From NCBI GenBank assembly GCA_000761475.1, contig JQNW01000008.1, positions 148,211-212,210 of the forward strand: a DNA stretch of 64,000 nt, given 5' to 3'. Shown piece by piece: positions 38,021 through 47,128 of the stretch; the first letter of the stretch is position 1; each line of letters opens with the position of its first letter. Both the position numbers and the translations under genes were made by a program. The stretch is from Chromohalobacter israelensis (lineage in GTDB: Bacteria; Pseudomonadota; Gammaproteobacteria; Pseudomonadales; Halomonadaceae). Below the pieces are notes generated by a model, which ran no database searches, was not told where the DNA came from, and saw nothing but the letters and a program-made list of their open reading frames with translations.

Positions 38021-39523
38021 ATGCAGCGTCTCGATAACTTCATCAATAACCGCCGGGTGGCCAGCCAATCCACCCAGTTCTCCCCCGTCTTCAACCCGGT
38101 CAGCGGCGAGCAGCGCCTGGAGCTGGCCATGTCCACCGCCGACGAAACCCGCCAGGCCATCGCGGCAGCGGCGGCGGCCTTTCCGGAATGGTCGAAGAAG
38201 CCGCCCCTGACTCGGGCACGTTACCTGTTCAAGTTCAAGGAACTGCTCGAGACGCGCCGCGATGAGCTGGCCGAGTTGATCACCCTGGAACACGGCAAGG
38301 TGCTCTCCGATGCCCAGGGGGAAATCACTCGTGGGCTGGAGGTCGTCGAATTCGCCTGCGGCATTCCCCACCTCCAGAAAGGAGAGTACAGCCTCAATGT
38401 CGGTCGCGGCGTGGATGCCAACTCACTCATGCAGCCACTGGGCGTATGCGCAGGCATCTCGCCGTTCAACTTCCCGGTGATGGTACCGATGTGGATGTTC
38501 CCGGTAGCCATCGCCTGCGGCAATACCTTCGTGCTGAAGCCGTCCGAGAAGGATCCCAGCGCCTCCATGCTGATGGCCGAACTGCTGGCCGAGGCTGGGC
38601 TACCGGAGGGCGTGTTCAATGTCGTCCATGGCAACAAGGAGGCGGTGGACGTACTGCTGACCGATGAGCGCGTCCAGGCGGTCAGCTTCGTCGGCTCCAC
38701 GCCGATTGCCGAATCCATCTATGCCAAGGCTTCGGCACACGGCAAGCGCTGCCAGGCGCTGGGCGGCGCCAAGAACCACATGGTCATCATGCCCGACGCC
38801 GATCCCGACCAAGTGGTCAACTCATTGATGGGGGCCGCCTACGGTTCGGCCGGGGAGCGCTGCATGGCAACCTCAGTCGCCGTTTGTGTCGGCGATGAGG
38901 TCGCCGACCATTTGATCGCGCGCCTCAAGGAGGCCATTGACGAGATGCAGATCGGCCCCGGTACCGATACCGACCCCGAGCCGCATATGGGGCCTCTGGT
39001 CACCCGCGAGCACCGCCAGAAGGTCATCGACTACATTGGCCTGGGGGTAGAAGAAGGCGCCGAGCTGGTCGTCGATGGCCGCAGCTTCACGGTGACAGGC
39101 CATGAGAACGGCTACTTCGTCGGCCCGACCCTGTTCGACCGCGTCACCGCCGACATGCGCATCTATAAAGAGGAAATCTTCGGGCCCGTGCTCGCCGTCG
39201 TACGAGCCGACAACTTCGACGACGCTCTGCGACTGGTCAACGGCCATGAATACGCTAACGGCACGTCAATCTTCACCCGCGACGGCGATACCGCCCGTCA
39301 GTTCGAGGAGCACGTGCAGGTGGGCATGGTCGGGATCAACGTACCGATCCCGGTGCCGATGGCCTTCCACTGTTTCGGCGGCTGGAAACGCTCGCTGTTC
39401 GGTCCCCTGCACATGTATGGCCCAGATGGTGTACGCTTCTTCACGCGCATGAAGAGCGTGACGCGCCGTTGGCCCAGTGGCATTCACTCCACGGCCGACT
39501 TCTCCATGCCGACCATGAAGTGA
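38021..39523 (+). CDS. Aldehyde dehydrogenase, methylmalonate-semialdehyde dehydrogenase (MmsA) type
   Basis: This 500-aa enzyme of the ALDH superfamily is of the MmsA type. The catalytic Cys lies in GSAGERCMA, and the LGGAKNHMVIMPDAD stretch, where ordinary ALDHs have their glutamate base, marks the CoA-acylating malonate/methylmalonate semialdehyde dehydrogenases. SPFNFPVMVPMWMFP and EEIFGPVLAVVRA are also typical. It forms a two-gene unit with the Fe-ADH gene. A hydroxy acid to acyl-CoA route, for example via a malonate-semialdehyde-like intermediate, is a reasonable inference. A terminator follows at 39534. Confidence 0.87.
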   Translation: MQRLDNFINNRRVASQSTQFSPVFNPVSGEQRLELAMSTADETRQAIAAAAAAFPEWSKKPPLTRARYLFKFKELLETRRDELAELITLEHGKVLSDAQGEITRGLEVVEFACGIPHLQKGEYSLNVGRGVDANSLMQPLGVCAGISPFNFPVMVPMWMFPVAIACGNTFVLKPSEKDPSASMLMAELLAEAGLPEGVFNVVHGNKEAVDVLLTDERVQAVSFVGSTPIAESIYAKASAHGKRCQALGGAKNHMVIMPDADPDQVVNSLMGAAYGSAGERCMATSVAVCVGDEVADHLIARLKEAIDEMQIGPGTDTDPEPHMGPLVTREHRQKVIDYIGLGVEEGAELVVDGRSFTVTGHENGYFVGPTLFDRVTADMRIYKEEIFGPVLAVVRADNFDDALRLVNGHEYANGTSIFTRDGDTARQFEEHVQVGMVGINVPIPVPMAFHCFGGWKRSLFGPLHMYGPDGVRFFTRMKSVTRRWPSGIHSTADFSMPTMK

Positions 39524-39533
39524 CACAATCCAT

Positions 39534-39561
39534 CGCCGGTGACGTTACTCACCGGCGTTTT
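39534..39561 (+). terminator. Terminator after the aldehyde dehydrogenase gene
   Basis: CGCCGGTGA pairs with TCACCGGCG over a six-base loop, followed by TTTT. It separates the enzyme operon from the IclR gene. Confidence 0.88.
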
Positions 39562-39592
39562 CAATAACATTTCCAACGGTCTACAGGTATCG

Positions 39593-40369
39593 ATGAGTAA
39601 TACGCGCCGTGAAAAAGGCTCTTCCATTCTGCGTGTGCTGGACATCATCGAGACCATCGCCCGCGCCGAACACCCCATGCCGGCAGCCGAGCTGGCGTTT
39701 CGCCTCGACATCCCCAAGGCGACCGTCCATCGGCTGATACAGACGCTGGAGCGGGAAGGTTTCCTGCAGATCAACATGCGTGGTCACCTGATGCCAGCCC
39801 AGCGCCTGCAGGACATCGCCTTCGGCGTACTCTACTCCGGCCGCTTCAAGGCCCAGCGACAAGCCATCCTGCAGGGACTGGCCGAACAGAGCGGCGAAAC
39901 CTGCGGCATCGCCATCCCCGATGGGGTCAACATGGTCTACTACGATAGAGTCCAGTCTAATTGGCCACTGCAGATCTATCTGCCAACAGGGAGTCATGTT
40001 CCACTGTGGTGTACTTCCAGCGGCAAACTCTATCTGAGCCAGCTTCCCGAGGCGGATCTGGAGCGCATTCTGCGTAACCTTCCTCTACAGCAACGTGCGC
40101 GCAATACGCTGACCGATCCCGATGCCCTCAAGCAGGCTTTGATTCCTATTCGTGAGAACCAACTCGGAACCGACAACGAAGAATTCATCGACGGCATGGT
40201 CGCCTGCTCGGTGCCCATCCGGCAGCACGGCCGGCTTCTCGCCTGCCTGTTCTGCCACGCGCCCGTGCTGCGCCAGAGCTTCGATGACATGATGGGACTG
40301 GAACCATTGCTGCGCGAAGCGGCAAGCGAACTCGAAGCCATGCTGGCACTGGTTGACGAAGAGCCATAA
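39593..40369 (+). CDS. IclR-family transcriptional regulator
   Basis: This 258-aa regulator starts at 39593. It has an N-terminal winged helix (about residues 10-65, with MPAAELAFRLDIPKATVHRL) and a C-terminal effector domain (about 80-250, with YYDRVQSNWPLQIYLPTGSH and PLWCTSSGKLYL). Its position directly after the Fe-ADH/MmsA-like genes, and the palindrome over their promoter, make it the probable local regulator. The same half-site element precedes GntP copy 2. The 226 bp that follow, up to ampC, show nothing I can assign. Confidence 0.9.
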   Translation: MSNTRREKGSSILRVLDIIETIARAEHPMPAAELAFRLDIPKATVHRLIQTLEREGFLQINMRGHLMPAQRLQDIAFGVLYSGRFKAQRQAILQGLAEQSGETCGIAIPDGVNMVYYDRVQSNWPLQIYLPTGSHVPLWCTSSGKLYLSQLPEADLERILRNLPLQQRARNTLTDPDALKQALIPIRENQLGTDNEEFIDGMVACSVPIRQHGRLLACLFCHAPVLRQSFDDMMGLEPLLREAASELEAMLALVDEEP

Positions 40370-40595
40370 CGCCGCATGACGTCTTCCCTCGACTACCCAC
40401 CCGAGGTGAGGCAATTGCCCTCCGTGGGCGAGGGAACGGTGCCCGAATCTCAAACCGATTACACACACAACCTGTTCTTCGTGCCGCCATCGTTAATCCC
40501 GAGCCTGTAGGAAAGCCGCCGGATATTTATTCTGCGAGAAGCTGTAGTACGCCCGTATCCGCTGTTGATGCCGGGTTGAGATGCACGCCGAACCA

Positions 40596-41762
40596 CTACG
40601 GTGCGTCGATCACCCCGAGGCCGGACAGAATGCGGTAGGCCGCTTCGACGCGAGCACCGTTGGGGTAGTTCTTGTTGGCCAGCATCACCAGCCCCGTCTG
40701 CTCACCGGGGAGCATCACGATGTAGCCGCCGAAGCCATTGGTGGAGCCGGTCTTGTTGACCCAGACATCATCGCGTGGCGCCTGCGGCGGCACGATCGTC
40801 TCGGCCGCGTTGGGTTCGAGGATCATGTCGTACCCGTTGCCGGCGCGCAGGGTATCGAGCGCTACGGGCAGCGGATACTGCTCCCAGATCAGGGCCTGGG
40901 TCATGTCGCCGACCCGGTAATGGCCCTGGCGGGTCGCATCGATGGCCTGCTGAAGCTCGGCGTCGACATCCGCGAGATGCAGGTTGGCTCGCACCAGCCC
41001 GGCCAGATCGGCGGCCGTGGTCTTGAGCCCGTAGGCTTCGTCGTCGAGCACGCCGGGCGAGACACGGATCGGCTGGCCGTCCTTGGCCTCGCCCATGGCG
41101 TAGTGCGCCATGCGCGCCTCGGGAACGTCGTACCAGGTGTCCCGCATGCCGAGCGGCGCCAGCACCTTGGCGCGCATCGTCGGCACGAATTCGCCCCCCA
41201 GGCTCGCCGCCGTCTCCAGCCCCAACAGGCCGATCCCCAGGTTGGAATAGGTACGGCTCTCGCCGATGGGCTCGCTTGGCTGCCAGTCTCGATACCAGGC
41301 CATCAGGGATGCATGGTCGGTCACTTCGTCAGGCACGAACAGCGGCAGCCCGCCGCCGGTGTGAGTACCGAGGTTGAGCCCATCGATCCTGTCGAAGGCG
41401 CTGCCTTCGAGCTCAGGCAGGTAACGGCTCACGGGCGCCTCGAGGTCGAGCTCGCCCTCGACGGCGGCCAACGAGGCCAGGGTCGCGGTCAAGGTCTTGC
41501 TGAGCGAGCCGATCTCGAACAGGGTGTCGTCGTCGACCGGTGTGCCGGTCTTGCGGTCGGCGACGCCGTAATGGGCGATCGTCGTACCCTTCGACCCGAC
41601 GAGGGCGACCGCCATGCCGGGGATCTGCTGCGCCTCCATCAATGATGCGACGATGGGGTCGAGCACCTCGCGAACCTGCTTGTTCGATGCCTCGTCCTGC
41701 GCCTGCGCCACGCCACTTGCCCCCAGTAACGTCAGCGATACGCCCAGCAGCCATCCTTTCAT
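40596..41762 (-). CDS. ampC: Class C beta-lactamase (AmpC-like)
   Basis: Periplasmic serine beta-lactamase of 388 aa (AmpC enzymes usually 380-390). A signal peptide (about 1-22, ending AQAQ) is present. The three active-site motifs are intact: SLSK with Ser86 and Lys89, YSN at 172-174, and KTG at 337-339 within [12 protein letters not shown]. No ampR regulator adjoins it. Its start region faces zinT across a 152-bp gap that carries a Zur box. A class C penicillin-binding-like esterase is a less likely alternative, given the YSN and KTG contexts. Confidence 0.88.
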   Translation of the reverse strand: MKGWLLGVSLTLLGASGVAQAQDEASNKQVREVLDPIVASLMEAQQIPGMAVALVGSKGTTIAHYGVADRKTGTPVDDDTLFEIGSLSKTLTATLASLAAVEGELDLEAPVSRYLPELEGSAFDRIDGLNLGTHTGGGLPLFVPDEVTDHASLMAWYRDWQPSEPIGESRTYSNLGIGLLGLETAASLGGEFVPTMRAKVLAPLGMRDTWYDVPEARMAHYAMGEAKDGQPIRVSPGVLDDEAYGLKTTAADLAGLVRANLHLADVDAELQQAIDATRQGHYRVGDMTQALIWEQYPLPVALDTLRAGNGYDMILEPNAAETIVPPQAPRDDVWVNKTGSTNGFGGYIVMLPGEQTGLVMLANKNYPNGARVEAAYRILSGLGVIDAP

Positions 41763-41850
41763 TGTGCTTCCTGCTCCCTATCGATAAGCCAAATTCCTGA
41801 GTCGGTATCATGCTTCAAAAGCATGGCCGCTGGAACTGGCCTTCTTAAAA

Positions 41851-41863
41851 GTTATGTTATAAC
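41851..41863. promoter_or_regulatory. Zur box upstream of zinT
   Basis: GTTATGTTATAAC matches the GTTATANTATAAC core of the E. coli Zur site at all but one defined position. It lies 52 bp before the zinT start, in the gap shared with the divergent beta-lactamase gene. Confidence 0.85.
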
Positions 41864-41914
41864 GTATTAAACGCTTTTCACTGTACTAACGCTAATTCAC
41901 GCAAGGAGATCACG

Positions 41915-42622
41915 ATGCGTCACCTATCCACTCATGCCGCTCTCGCGCTCGGCCTGCTATCGCTGGCGAGCGTGCCACCGGCCGTCGCGCAGCAGGATGA
42001 CCACGACCACCATGCACATGAGCACGATCACAGCCACGATCATGGGCATAAGCATGAGCACGATCACTCCCACGATCATCACGACAGCGATATCTACGCC
42101 GGTTACTTCGATGATGATCAGGTCGAGGATCGCGCCTTGTCAGACTGGGAGGGCGACTGGCAGTCGGTCTATCCCTATCTGCAGGACGGCACGCTGGATG
42201 ACGTCTTCGCGCACAAGGCCGCACAAAGCGATGACAAGACGGCTGCCGACTACAAGCAGTACTACACGACCGGCTATCGCACGGACGTCGACCGTATCGT
42301 GATCGAGGGCGATCAGGTCTCGTTCTACGGAGACGACGGCAAGCGCACGGGGGAATACACCTACGACGGCCATGAAATCCTCACCTACGAGGCGGGCAAT
42401 CGCGGCGTGCGCTATATCTTCGAGCGTGACGGCGGCAGCGCCGACGCGCCTCGCTACATCCAGTTCAGCGACCACGCCATCTATCCCACGGATGCCGACC
42501 ACTACCATCTTTACTGGGGCGACGATCGCGCCGCCCTGCTGGACGAGGTCACGAACTGGCCGACCTACTACCCCTCCCATCTAGACGGTGACGCCATCGC
42601 GCGGGAAATGATGGCGCATTGA
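41915..42622 (+). CDS. zinT: Periplasmic zinc-binding protein ZinT (YodA)
   Basis: ZinT binds zinc in the periplasm under starvation and assists ZnuA. The 235-aa product has a signal peptide (about 1-25), then a His/Asp/Glu-rich linker (about 28-58) longer than in E. coli ZinT, and the calycin-like domain with LSDWEGDWQSVYPYL, YGDDGKRTGEYTYDG, YIQFSDHAIYPTDADHYHLY and WPTYYPSHL. A strong AAGGAG precedes the ATG. The Zur box upstream and the same box at the znu operon predict joint induction by zinc limitation. Confidence 0.95.
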   Translation: MRHLSTHAALALGLLSLASVPPAVAQQDDHDHHAHEHDHSHDHGHKHEHDHSHDHHDSDIYAGYFDDDQVEDRALSDWEGDWQSVYPYLQDGTLDDVFAHKAAQSDDKTAADYKQYYTTGYRTDVDRIVIEGDQVSFYGDDGKRTGEYTYDGHEILTYEAGNRGVRYIFERDGGSADAPRYIQFSDHAIYPTDADHYHLYWGDDRAALLDEVTNWPTYYPSHLDGDAIAREMMAH

Positions 42623-42654
42623 CCGAGCCTGTATATGCCACTCGCCCCCCCCGG

Positions 42655-42684
42655 CGACAGCCGCCCCGAACGGAGCGGCTGTCG
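42655..42684. terminator. Stem-loop between zinT and the EamA gene
   Basis: CGACAGCCGC pairs with GCGGCTGTCG over ten bases, between two convergent genes. No T-run is present, so it may end transcription only weakly or only from zinT. Confidence 0.5.
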
Positions 42685-42686
42685 TC

Positions 42687-43568
42687 TCAAGAACTCACCG
42701 CTCCCGGGGGACGTTTCGTCAACTGAGTAATGACGGCACTGCCCAGCACGCCCACGAAGGCGATGACCAGCGGCAGACTGAACGCGGCACGCCCCACCAG
42801 GATCAGCAGCACCGACGACATGATGGGCACGAAATACGTCAGCACGCCCAGCAACGTGGAGGAGCTTCTCAACAGGGCGTAACCCCAGGTGATGAACGCT
42901 AGCCCATAAGGGCCGACCCCAATGAGCGCCGCCACGCCCCAGTCCATCGCCGTCGCGTGCTCGGGAGCGGTTTCGAACGCACGGTGCAGCCCCCAGGATG
43001 CGACGGCGGCAGCGGCGAACAGGTGCTTGTAGTCCCCCCAGGACAAGGCGGCGCGCCCCCGGAGATAGAGGGAGAACATGATCCAGGAGGCGCCGGAGGC
43101 CATGCCCTGCATATAGCCCAGTGCCGAGGTCGATTCGCCCTGAGCGTTCGAGAGCACCAGCGGTACCAGCCCCGAAAACGCCACGGCCGACCCCAGCAAG
43201 GTACGCGCCCTGAGCCCACGCCCGGCGAGCACATCCGCGACGAGCATGAAGCCCAGCGGCCAGAGGTACGTCACGAGGGTGATCTTGGCCGGGTCGCCCT
43301 TGCCCAGGGCCGAAAAGTAGAAATACAGCGCGCCCGTCAGGCCACCGACCCCCATCAGCCAGAACTTTCCGTCGCGCCAGGCGGCCACGCCGGACGACGC
43401 ACCACGCCATCCCATGAGCAGTGCCATCAGCGCAGCCGCCCCCATGGCGACGGCCGCCGTCAGCATGGGAGGCAGTGTGATCAGATCGCGCAATACCGGC
43501 AGGCTGGCCCAGAGCGTGACGGTCAGAAGGCCCGCCAGTAGCCCGGCGGAGGTACGTTTGCTGGTCAT
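42687..43568 (-). CDS. EamA-family transporter (YddG-like)
   Basis: Drug/metabolite transporter of 293 aa with ten predicted helices in two EamA repeats. Segments such as TVTLWASLPVLRDLI at the start and ITLVTYLWPLGFML resemble the aromatic-amino-acid exporter YddG. It is divergent from a LysR-type regulator across 123 bp and is probably its target. The exported compound is not known. Confidence 0.83.
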   Translation of the reverse strand: MTSKRTSAGLLAGLLTVTLWASLPVLRDLITLPPMLTAAVAMGAAALMALLMGWRGASSGVAAWRDGKFWLMGVGGLTGALYFYFSALGKGDPAKITLVTYLWPLGFMLVADVLAGRGLRARTLLGSAVAFSGLVPLVLSNAQGESTSALGYMQGMASGASWIMFSLYLRGRAALSWGDYKHLFAAAAVASWGLHRAFETAPEHATAMDWGVAALIGVGPYGLAFITWGYALLRSSSTLLGVLTYFVPIMSSVLLILVGRAAFSLPLVIAFVGVLGSAVITQLTKRPPGAVSS

Positions 43569-43691
43569 GGCCCGCTCCTGTCGACGACGAATGAACGTTG
43601 GTGGTTAACAACGCGGGCAGTCTGGGGCCACATGAATTATCATGAAAACGAAGAGTTTCGATATTTCGATCATGATTCGTGATGGTGCTGA

Positions 43692-44591
43692 ATGGCCAAC
43701 TTTCGTCCCCTGGATCTCGTGGTGCTCAACACCTTCGTCACGGTGGTAGACAAGGGCGGATTCACCGCAGCGGCAGACGCCCTGCACCTGGCGCAGTCGA
43801 CGGTCAGCGCGCACATGAAGCGCCTGGAAGACACCTTCGGACAGCCCCTGCTGCAACGCGGACGCAAGACGCCCGTTCCCTCGCCGGCGGGGGAACGCCT
43901 GCTCTCGCACGCACGGCAGATGCTGCGCCAGAACGCGCTCGCCTGGCAGGATGTCAGCGAGCAACGGCTGGATGGCGTGGTACGCCTGGGAATACCCGAC
44001 GATTACGTGGTCTACCTCCCCGAGGCGCTGTCCGAGTTCGAGGCCCAGTACCCGGGGGTCGAGCTGCAGGTAGACTGCGGGCTCAGCGTGGACCTGGTGC
44101 AAAGCGTGCGCGCCGGCAGCCTGGACCTGGCGATCACCACGCGTCAGCCCAAGAGCCCCGGCGGGGAAGTGCTGTGCCGAGAACCCACGGTATGGGCCGG
44201 TGCCGCCGGACACGACACCCAGCGCCGTACACCGCTGCCACTGGCGGTTTCCAAGGATGGTGTCTGCATCTTTCGGGAGCGCGCCCTGGCGGCGCTCGAC
44301 GCCATGGGCATCCCCTGGCGGATCGCCTATACCAGTGCCAGTCTCTCCGGCCTCACGGCGGCGGTGCGCGCGGGGTTGGCCATCACGGTGCTCACGCCTT
44401 CCATGCTGGGCGCCGGTCTGCGCGTCATCGGCAGCGGCGAGGGCCTGCCCGAGTTGCCCATGACCGAGATCGCCCTGCACCGCAGCCCCGGCCGTCCCAA
44501 CGAGGCGACACGCCAACTCGCCCTGAGCCTGCAGACCCACATCCAGGCCCGTTCGGCGACACTGCCGGGCACCGCCGCCCCAATGTCCTGA
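43692..44591 (+). CDS. LysR-family transcriptional regulator
   Basis: This 299-aa protein has an N-terminal winged helix (about residues 7-66, FTAAADALHLAQSTVSAHMK) and a C-terminal substrate-binding domain (about 92-290, RLGIPDDYVVYLPEALSEFE). It diverges from the EamA transporter gene. The intergenic region contains TTTCGATATTTCGA and ATCATGATTCGTGAT-like dyads of the kind LysR proteins bind, but no single site stands out. Confidence 0.9.
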   Translation: MANFRPLDLVVLNTFVTVVDKGGFTAAADALHLAQSTVSAHMKRLEDTFGQPLLQRGRKTPVPSPAGERLLSHARQMLRQNALAWQDVSEQRLDGVVRLGIPDDYVVYLPEALSEFEAQYPGVELQVDCGLSVDLVQSVRAGSLDLAITTRQPKSPGGEVLCREPTVWAGAAGHDTQRRTPLPLAVSKDGVCIFRERALAALDAMGIPWRIAYTSASLSGLTAAVRAGLAITVLTPSMLGAGLRVIGSGEGLPELPMTEIALHRSPGRPNEATRQLALSLQTHIQARSATLPGTAAPMS

Positions 44592-44691
44592 CATGCCCCC
44601 GCTGGCACCCGCCAAACTCACGTTGGCGCCGCGTTTTGTCTACACTGCTGGCAATCCCACCGCCAACCACATGCCGCAAAGAGGAGCTCGC

Positions 44692-45216
44692 ATGGGGCGT
44701 TCCCGCTCATCGTCGTCATCGCTCATTCCTGGTTCATCGCGCCACACCCTCGTGTGGGTGATCATGCTGCTGGCCCTGCTCGCCGGATGTTCGTCGAGTC
44801 AGCGCATCGCGACCCAGGACCCCGGCCCCATCGATGCCGAGAATCTCTCCATGGAACGCGCCTTGATCCTCGCCAGCGCCAAGCAAGCGCTGGGGACGCC
44901 CTACCAATGGGGCGGCAACTCCCTGGAAAGCGGCGTCGATTGCTCGGGGCTGGTGCAGATGAGTTACGCCGCGGCCGGCATTCAGGTGCCGCGCACTTCC
45001 AACCAGCAATACCAGGCGCTCGACCATCGCGACCGGGCACGTCCCGGGGATCTGCTGTTCTTCGGCGCCGGGGGGCGGGCCACGCATGTGGGGATTTACC
45101 TGGGCGACCGACGGATGATCCATGCCCCCGGCAGTGGCCGCGAGGTCACGGTCTCCTCGCTGGATATCCGCTACTGGCGCCAGCATTATCTGGGCGCCGC
45201 CGGTCCGGCTCCCTGA
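44692..45216 (+). CDS. NlpC/P60-family lipoprotein (murein endopeptidase)
   Basis: Outer- or inner-membrane lipoprotein of 174 aa that should cleave peptidoglycan stem peptides. The ATG at 44692 follows GAGGAG. The signal ends in a lipobox LLAGC (lipidated Cys near residue 33). The NlpC/P60 domain has its catalytic Cys in GVDCSGLVQMSY, His in ATHVGIYLGD and a third polar position in MIHAPGSG. It resembles the E. coli Spr/MepS-NlpC group. It follows the LysR gene by 100 bp and probably has its own promoter. Confidence 0.9.
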   Translation: MGRSRSSSSSLIPGSSRHTLVWVIMLLALLAGCSSSQRIATQDPGPIDAENLSMERALILASAKQALGTPYQWGGNSLESGVDCSGLVQMSYAAAGIQVPRTSNQQYQALDHRDRARPGDLLFFGAGGRATHVGIYLGDRRMIHAPGSGREVTVSSLDIRYWRQHYLGAAGPAP

Positions 45217-45332
45217 GCGTCACGCGAATAGCGCGCATATTCTTATAACCAAATCGTCGTTCGGGTCTTTTTCGTTATTATCGGCGAGTCGCTATAGTGG
45301 CGAACCTATCGCTTATCCCCCGGAGACTCGCC

Positions 45333-46370
45333 ATGCGACGACTGTTTCACTGGATCGGCGCGCTCGCGCTGACCGCCCTGCTGCCGAGTACGGCCCTGGC
45401 CCAGAACGACGAAACGACGACTCTCGAGGTCGGCTACATGCCCATCCTGCCGGTCGCGCAATTGTTCGTCATGGAGGGCGCCGGCTGGACCGACGAGGCG
45501 GGGCTGGATCTCGAGTTGACGCGCTTCTCCAGCGGTCCGGCCATGGTGCAGGCGCTGGCATCCGGCAAGCTCGACGTGATGAACTTCGGCATTGGGCCGG
45601 CCATGGTCGCCCGAGCCAACGGTGTGCCGATCAAGGTGCTCGCCGCCAGCATCCAGGAGCAGATCGGGCTGATCGCCCGCGGCGAGCTCGCCAATGCCTT
45701 CGAGGGCAACGATCCGGCGACCGCCATCGCCCAGTTCACCGAGACGCAGGGCCGCAAGCCCAAGATCGCCACCTTCCCCAATGGCTCGGTGCCCTACACC
45801 GTGCTGCGCTACTGGCTGGAAGAGCAGGTCGGGGTCGACGCGGACGCCGTGGATATCGTCACCATGGGAGCCTCGAGGGTTCAACAATCGCTGCTGGCCG
45901 GCGCGGTAGATGCCGCCTCGACCCTCGAGCCGATCCTCAGCGTCGTGCAGCAACGCGATCCCGACGCTCGGGTCGTGGCGCGCGGCAACGACATGCTGCC
46001 CCACCAGCCCGGCGCGGTGCTGGCAGTGCGCGAGGCCGTGCTCGAGGAACATCCCGAGGCGATCCAGGCCCTGGTCGCGCAGCACGTCCGCGCCACCGAG
46101 ATGCTCGAGAACGATCCCGCGCAGGCCGCGCCGTACGTGCGCGAGTTCGTCGGCAAGCGGCTCATCGACGAGGAAACGGTCACCGCCGCCTTGTCCTCGC
46201 CGTCGTCCAACTACCTGGCCGACCCGCACATGATCATCGACGCCACGCGTACCATGGCCGATTTCCAGCGTCGCATCGGCACGCTGAAGAAGCCCGTGGA
46301 CGTGGATGCGCTCTTCGATACGTCGGTCTATGACGCCGTGATGTCCTCGACGGAGAACGCAGCGCCATGA
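45333..46370 (+). CDS. ABC transporter substrate-binding protein, SsuA/nitrate/taurine type
   Basis: Periplasmic binding protein of 345 aa from the ATG at 45333 (CGGAGA upstream). It has a signal peptide (about 1-23, ending ALAQ) and the NMT1/SsuA-like fold: VGYMPILPVAQLFVMEGAG, ALASGKLDVMNFGIGPAMVA, and PHQPGAVLAVREAVL. The class imports sulfonates, nitrate, taurine or bicarbonate. It heads a four-gene operon with overlapping stops and starts: permease, ATPase and DsrE-like protein. The DsrE-like gene and a 1-Cys peroxiredoxin nearby favour an organosulfur compound, which is inference. A TATAGT -10-like box lies at 45293. Confidence 0.87.
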   Translation: MRRLFHWIGALALTALLPSTALAQNDETTTLEVGYMPILPVAQLFVMEGAGWTDEAGLDLELTRFSSGPAMVQALASGKLDVMNFGIGPAMVARANGVPIKVLAASIQEQIGLIARGELANAFEGNDPATAIAQFTETQGRKPKIATFPNGSVPYTVLRYWLEEQVGVDADAVDIVTMGASRVQQSLLAGAVDAASTLEPILSVVQQRDPDARVVARGNDMLPHQPGAVLAVREAVLEEHPEAIQALVAQHVRATEMLENDPAQAAPYVREFVGKRLIDEETVTAALSSPSSNYLADPHMIIDATRTMADFQRRIGTLKKPVDVDALFDTSVYDAVMSSTENAAP

Positions 46371-47128
46371 CGCGTCCCGCACGCCATCGACGCACCCTGA
46401 TCAGCGCCGTCAGCCTTGCCGCCCTGGTGGCGATCTGGGAGGCGGCCCTGCGCGTGGGCTGGCTGCCGAGCAACCTGGTACCGTTGCCCTCGCAGATTCC
46501 CGGCGTCCTGTGGGCGGAAGTGCTGGACGGCATCTGGCTCGACGTCGTGTTGTCGAGCCTCTCCCATTACAGCATCGGCCTGGGGATCGGCTCGGTGCTG
46601 GGGATCGCGGTCGGCATGACCGCGGCGCTGCTGCCCCGGTTCGATGCCGCCCACAGCTGGCTGGCACGCTTGCTGCGGCCGATTCCGCCGCTGGCCTGGA
46701 TTCCCTTCGCGATCATCTGGTTCGGCGTGACCGAAACCGCCGCTGCATTCATCATCAGCATCGGCGTGTTCTGGATCAATTACTTCACCAGCTACAGCGC
46801 GGTGCGCGCCATCGACGACGGCTACTACGAAGTCGCCCGGGCCTTCGGCCAGGGCGGCTTCAGCGCGCGGCTGGCCAAGATCAGTCTGCCGGCGGCGGCG
46901 CCGGGCATCCTCGGGGGACTGCGTGCCGGCCTGGGCCAAGGCTGGATGACGGTGGTCGCCGCCGAGCTGTTCGGCATTCCCGGCATCGGCCAGCGCATGA
47001 TGGAAGCCTCGGGCCTGCTCGCCACCGATGTGGTGGTGGTCTACATGCTGACCATCGCCGCGCTCTACGCCCTGTTCGACTTCCTGTTCATGCGCATTCA
47101 GCGGAGGGTTCTACGGTGGCAGCAATGA
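46367..47128 (+). CDS. ABC transporter permease, SsuC/TauC type
   Basis: Inner-membrane subunit of 253 aa with about six helices and the EAA loop DGYYEVARAFGQGGFSARL followed by KISLPAAAPGILGGLRAGLG. It overlaps the binding-protein gene by 4 bp (ATGA) and the ATPase gene by 4 bp, a tightly coupled operon. PPLAWIPFAIIWFGVTE is typical of the nitrate/sulfonate/taurine permeases. Confidence 0.9.
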   Translation: MTRPARHRRTLISAVSLAALVAIWEAALRVGWLPSNLVPLPSQIPGVLWAEVLDGIWLDVVLSSLSHYSIGLGIGSVLGIAVGMTAALLPRFDAAHSWLARLLRPIPPLAWIPFAIIWFGVTETAAAFIISIGVFWINYFTSYSAVRAIDDGYYEVARAFGQGGFSARLAKISLPAAAPGILGGLRAGLGQGWMTVVAAELFGIPGIGQRMMEASGLLATDVVVVYMLTIAALYALFDFLFMRIQRRVLRWQQ

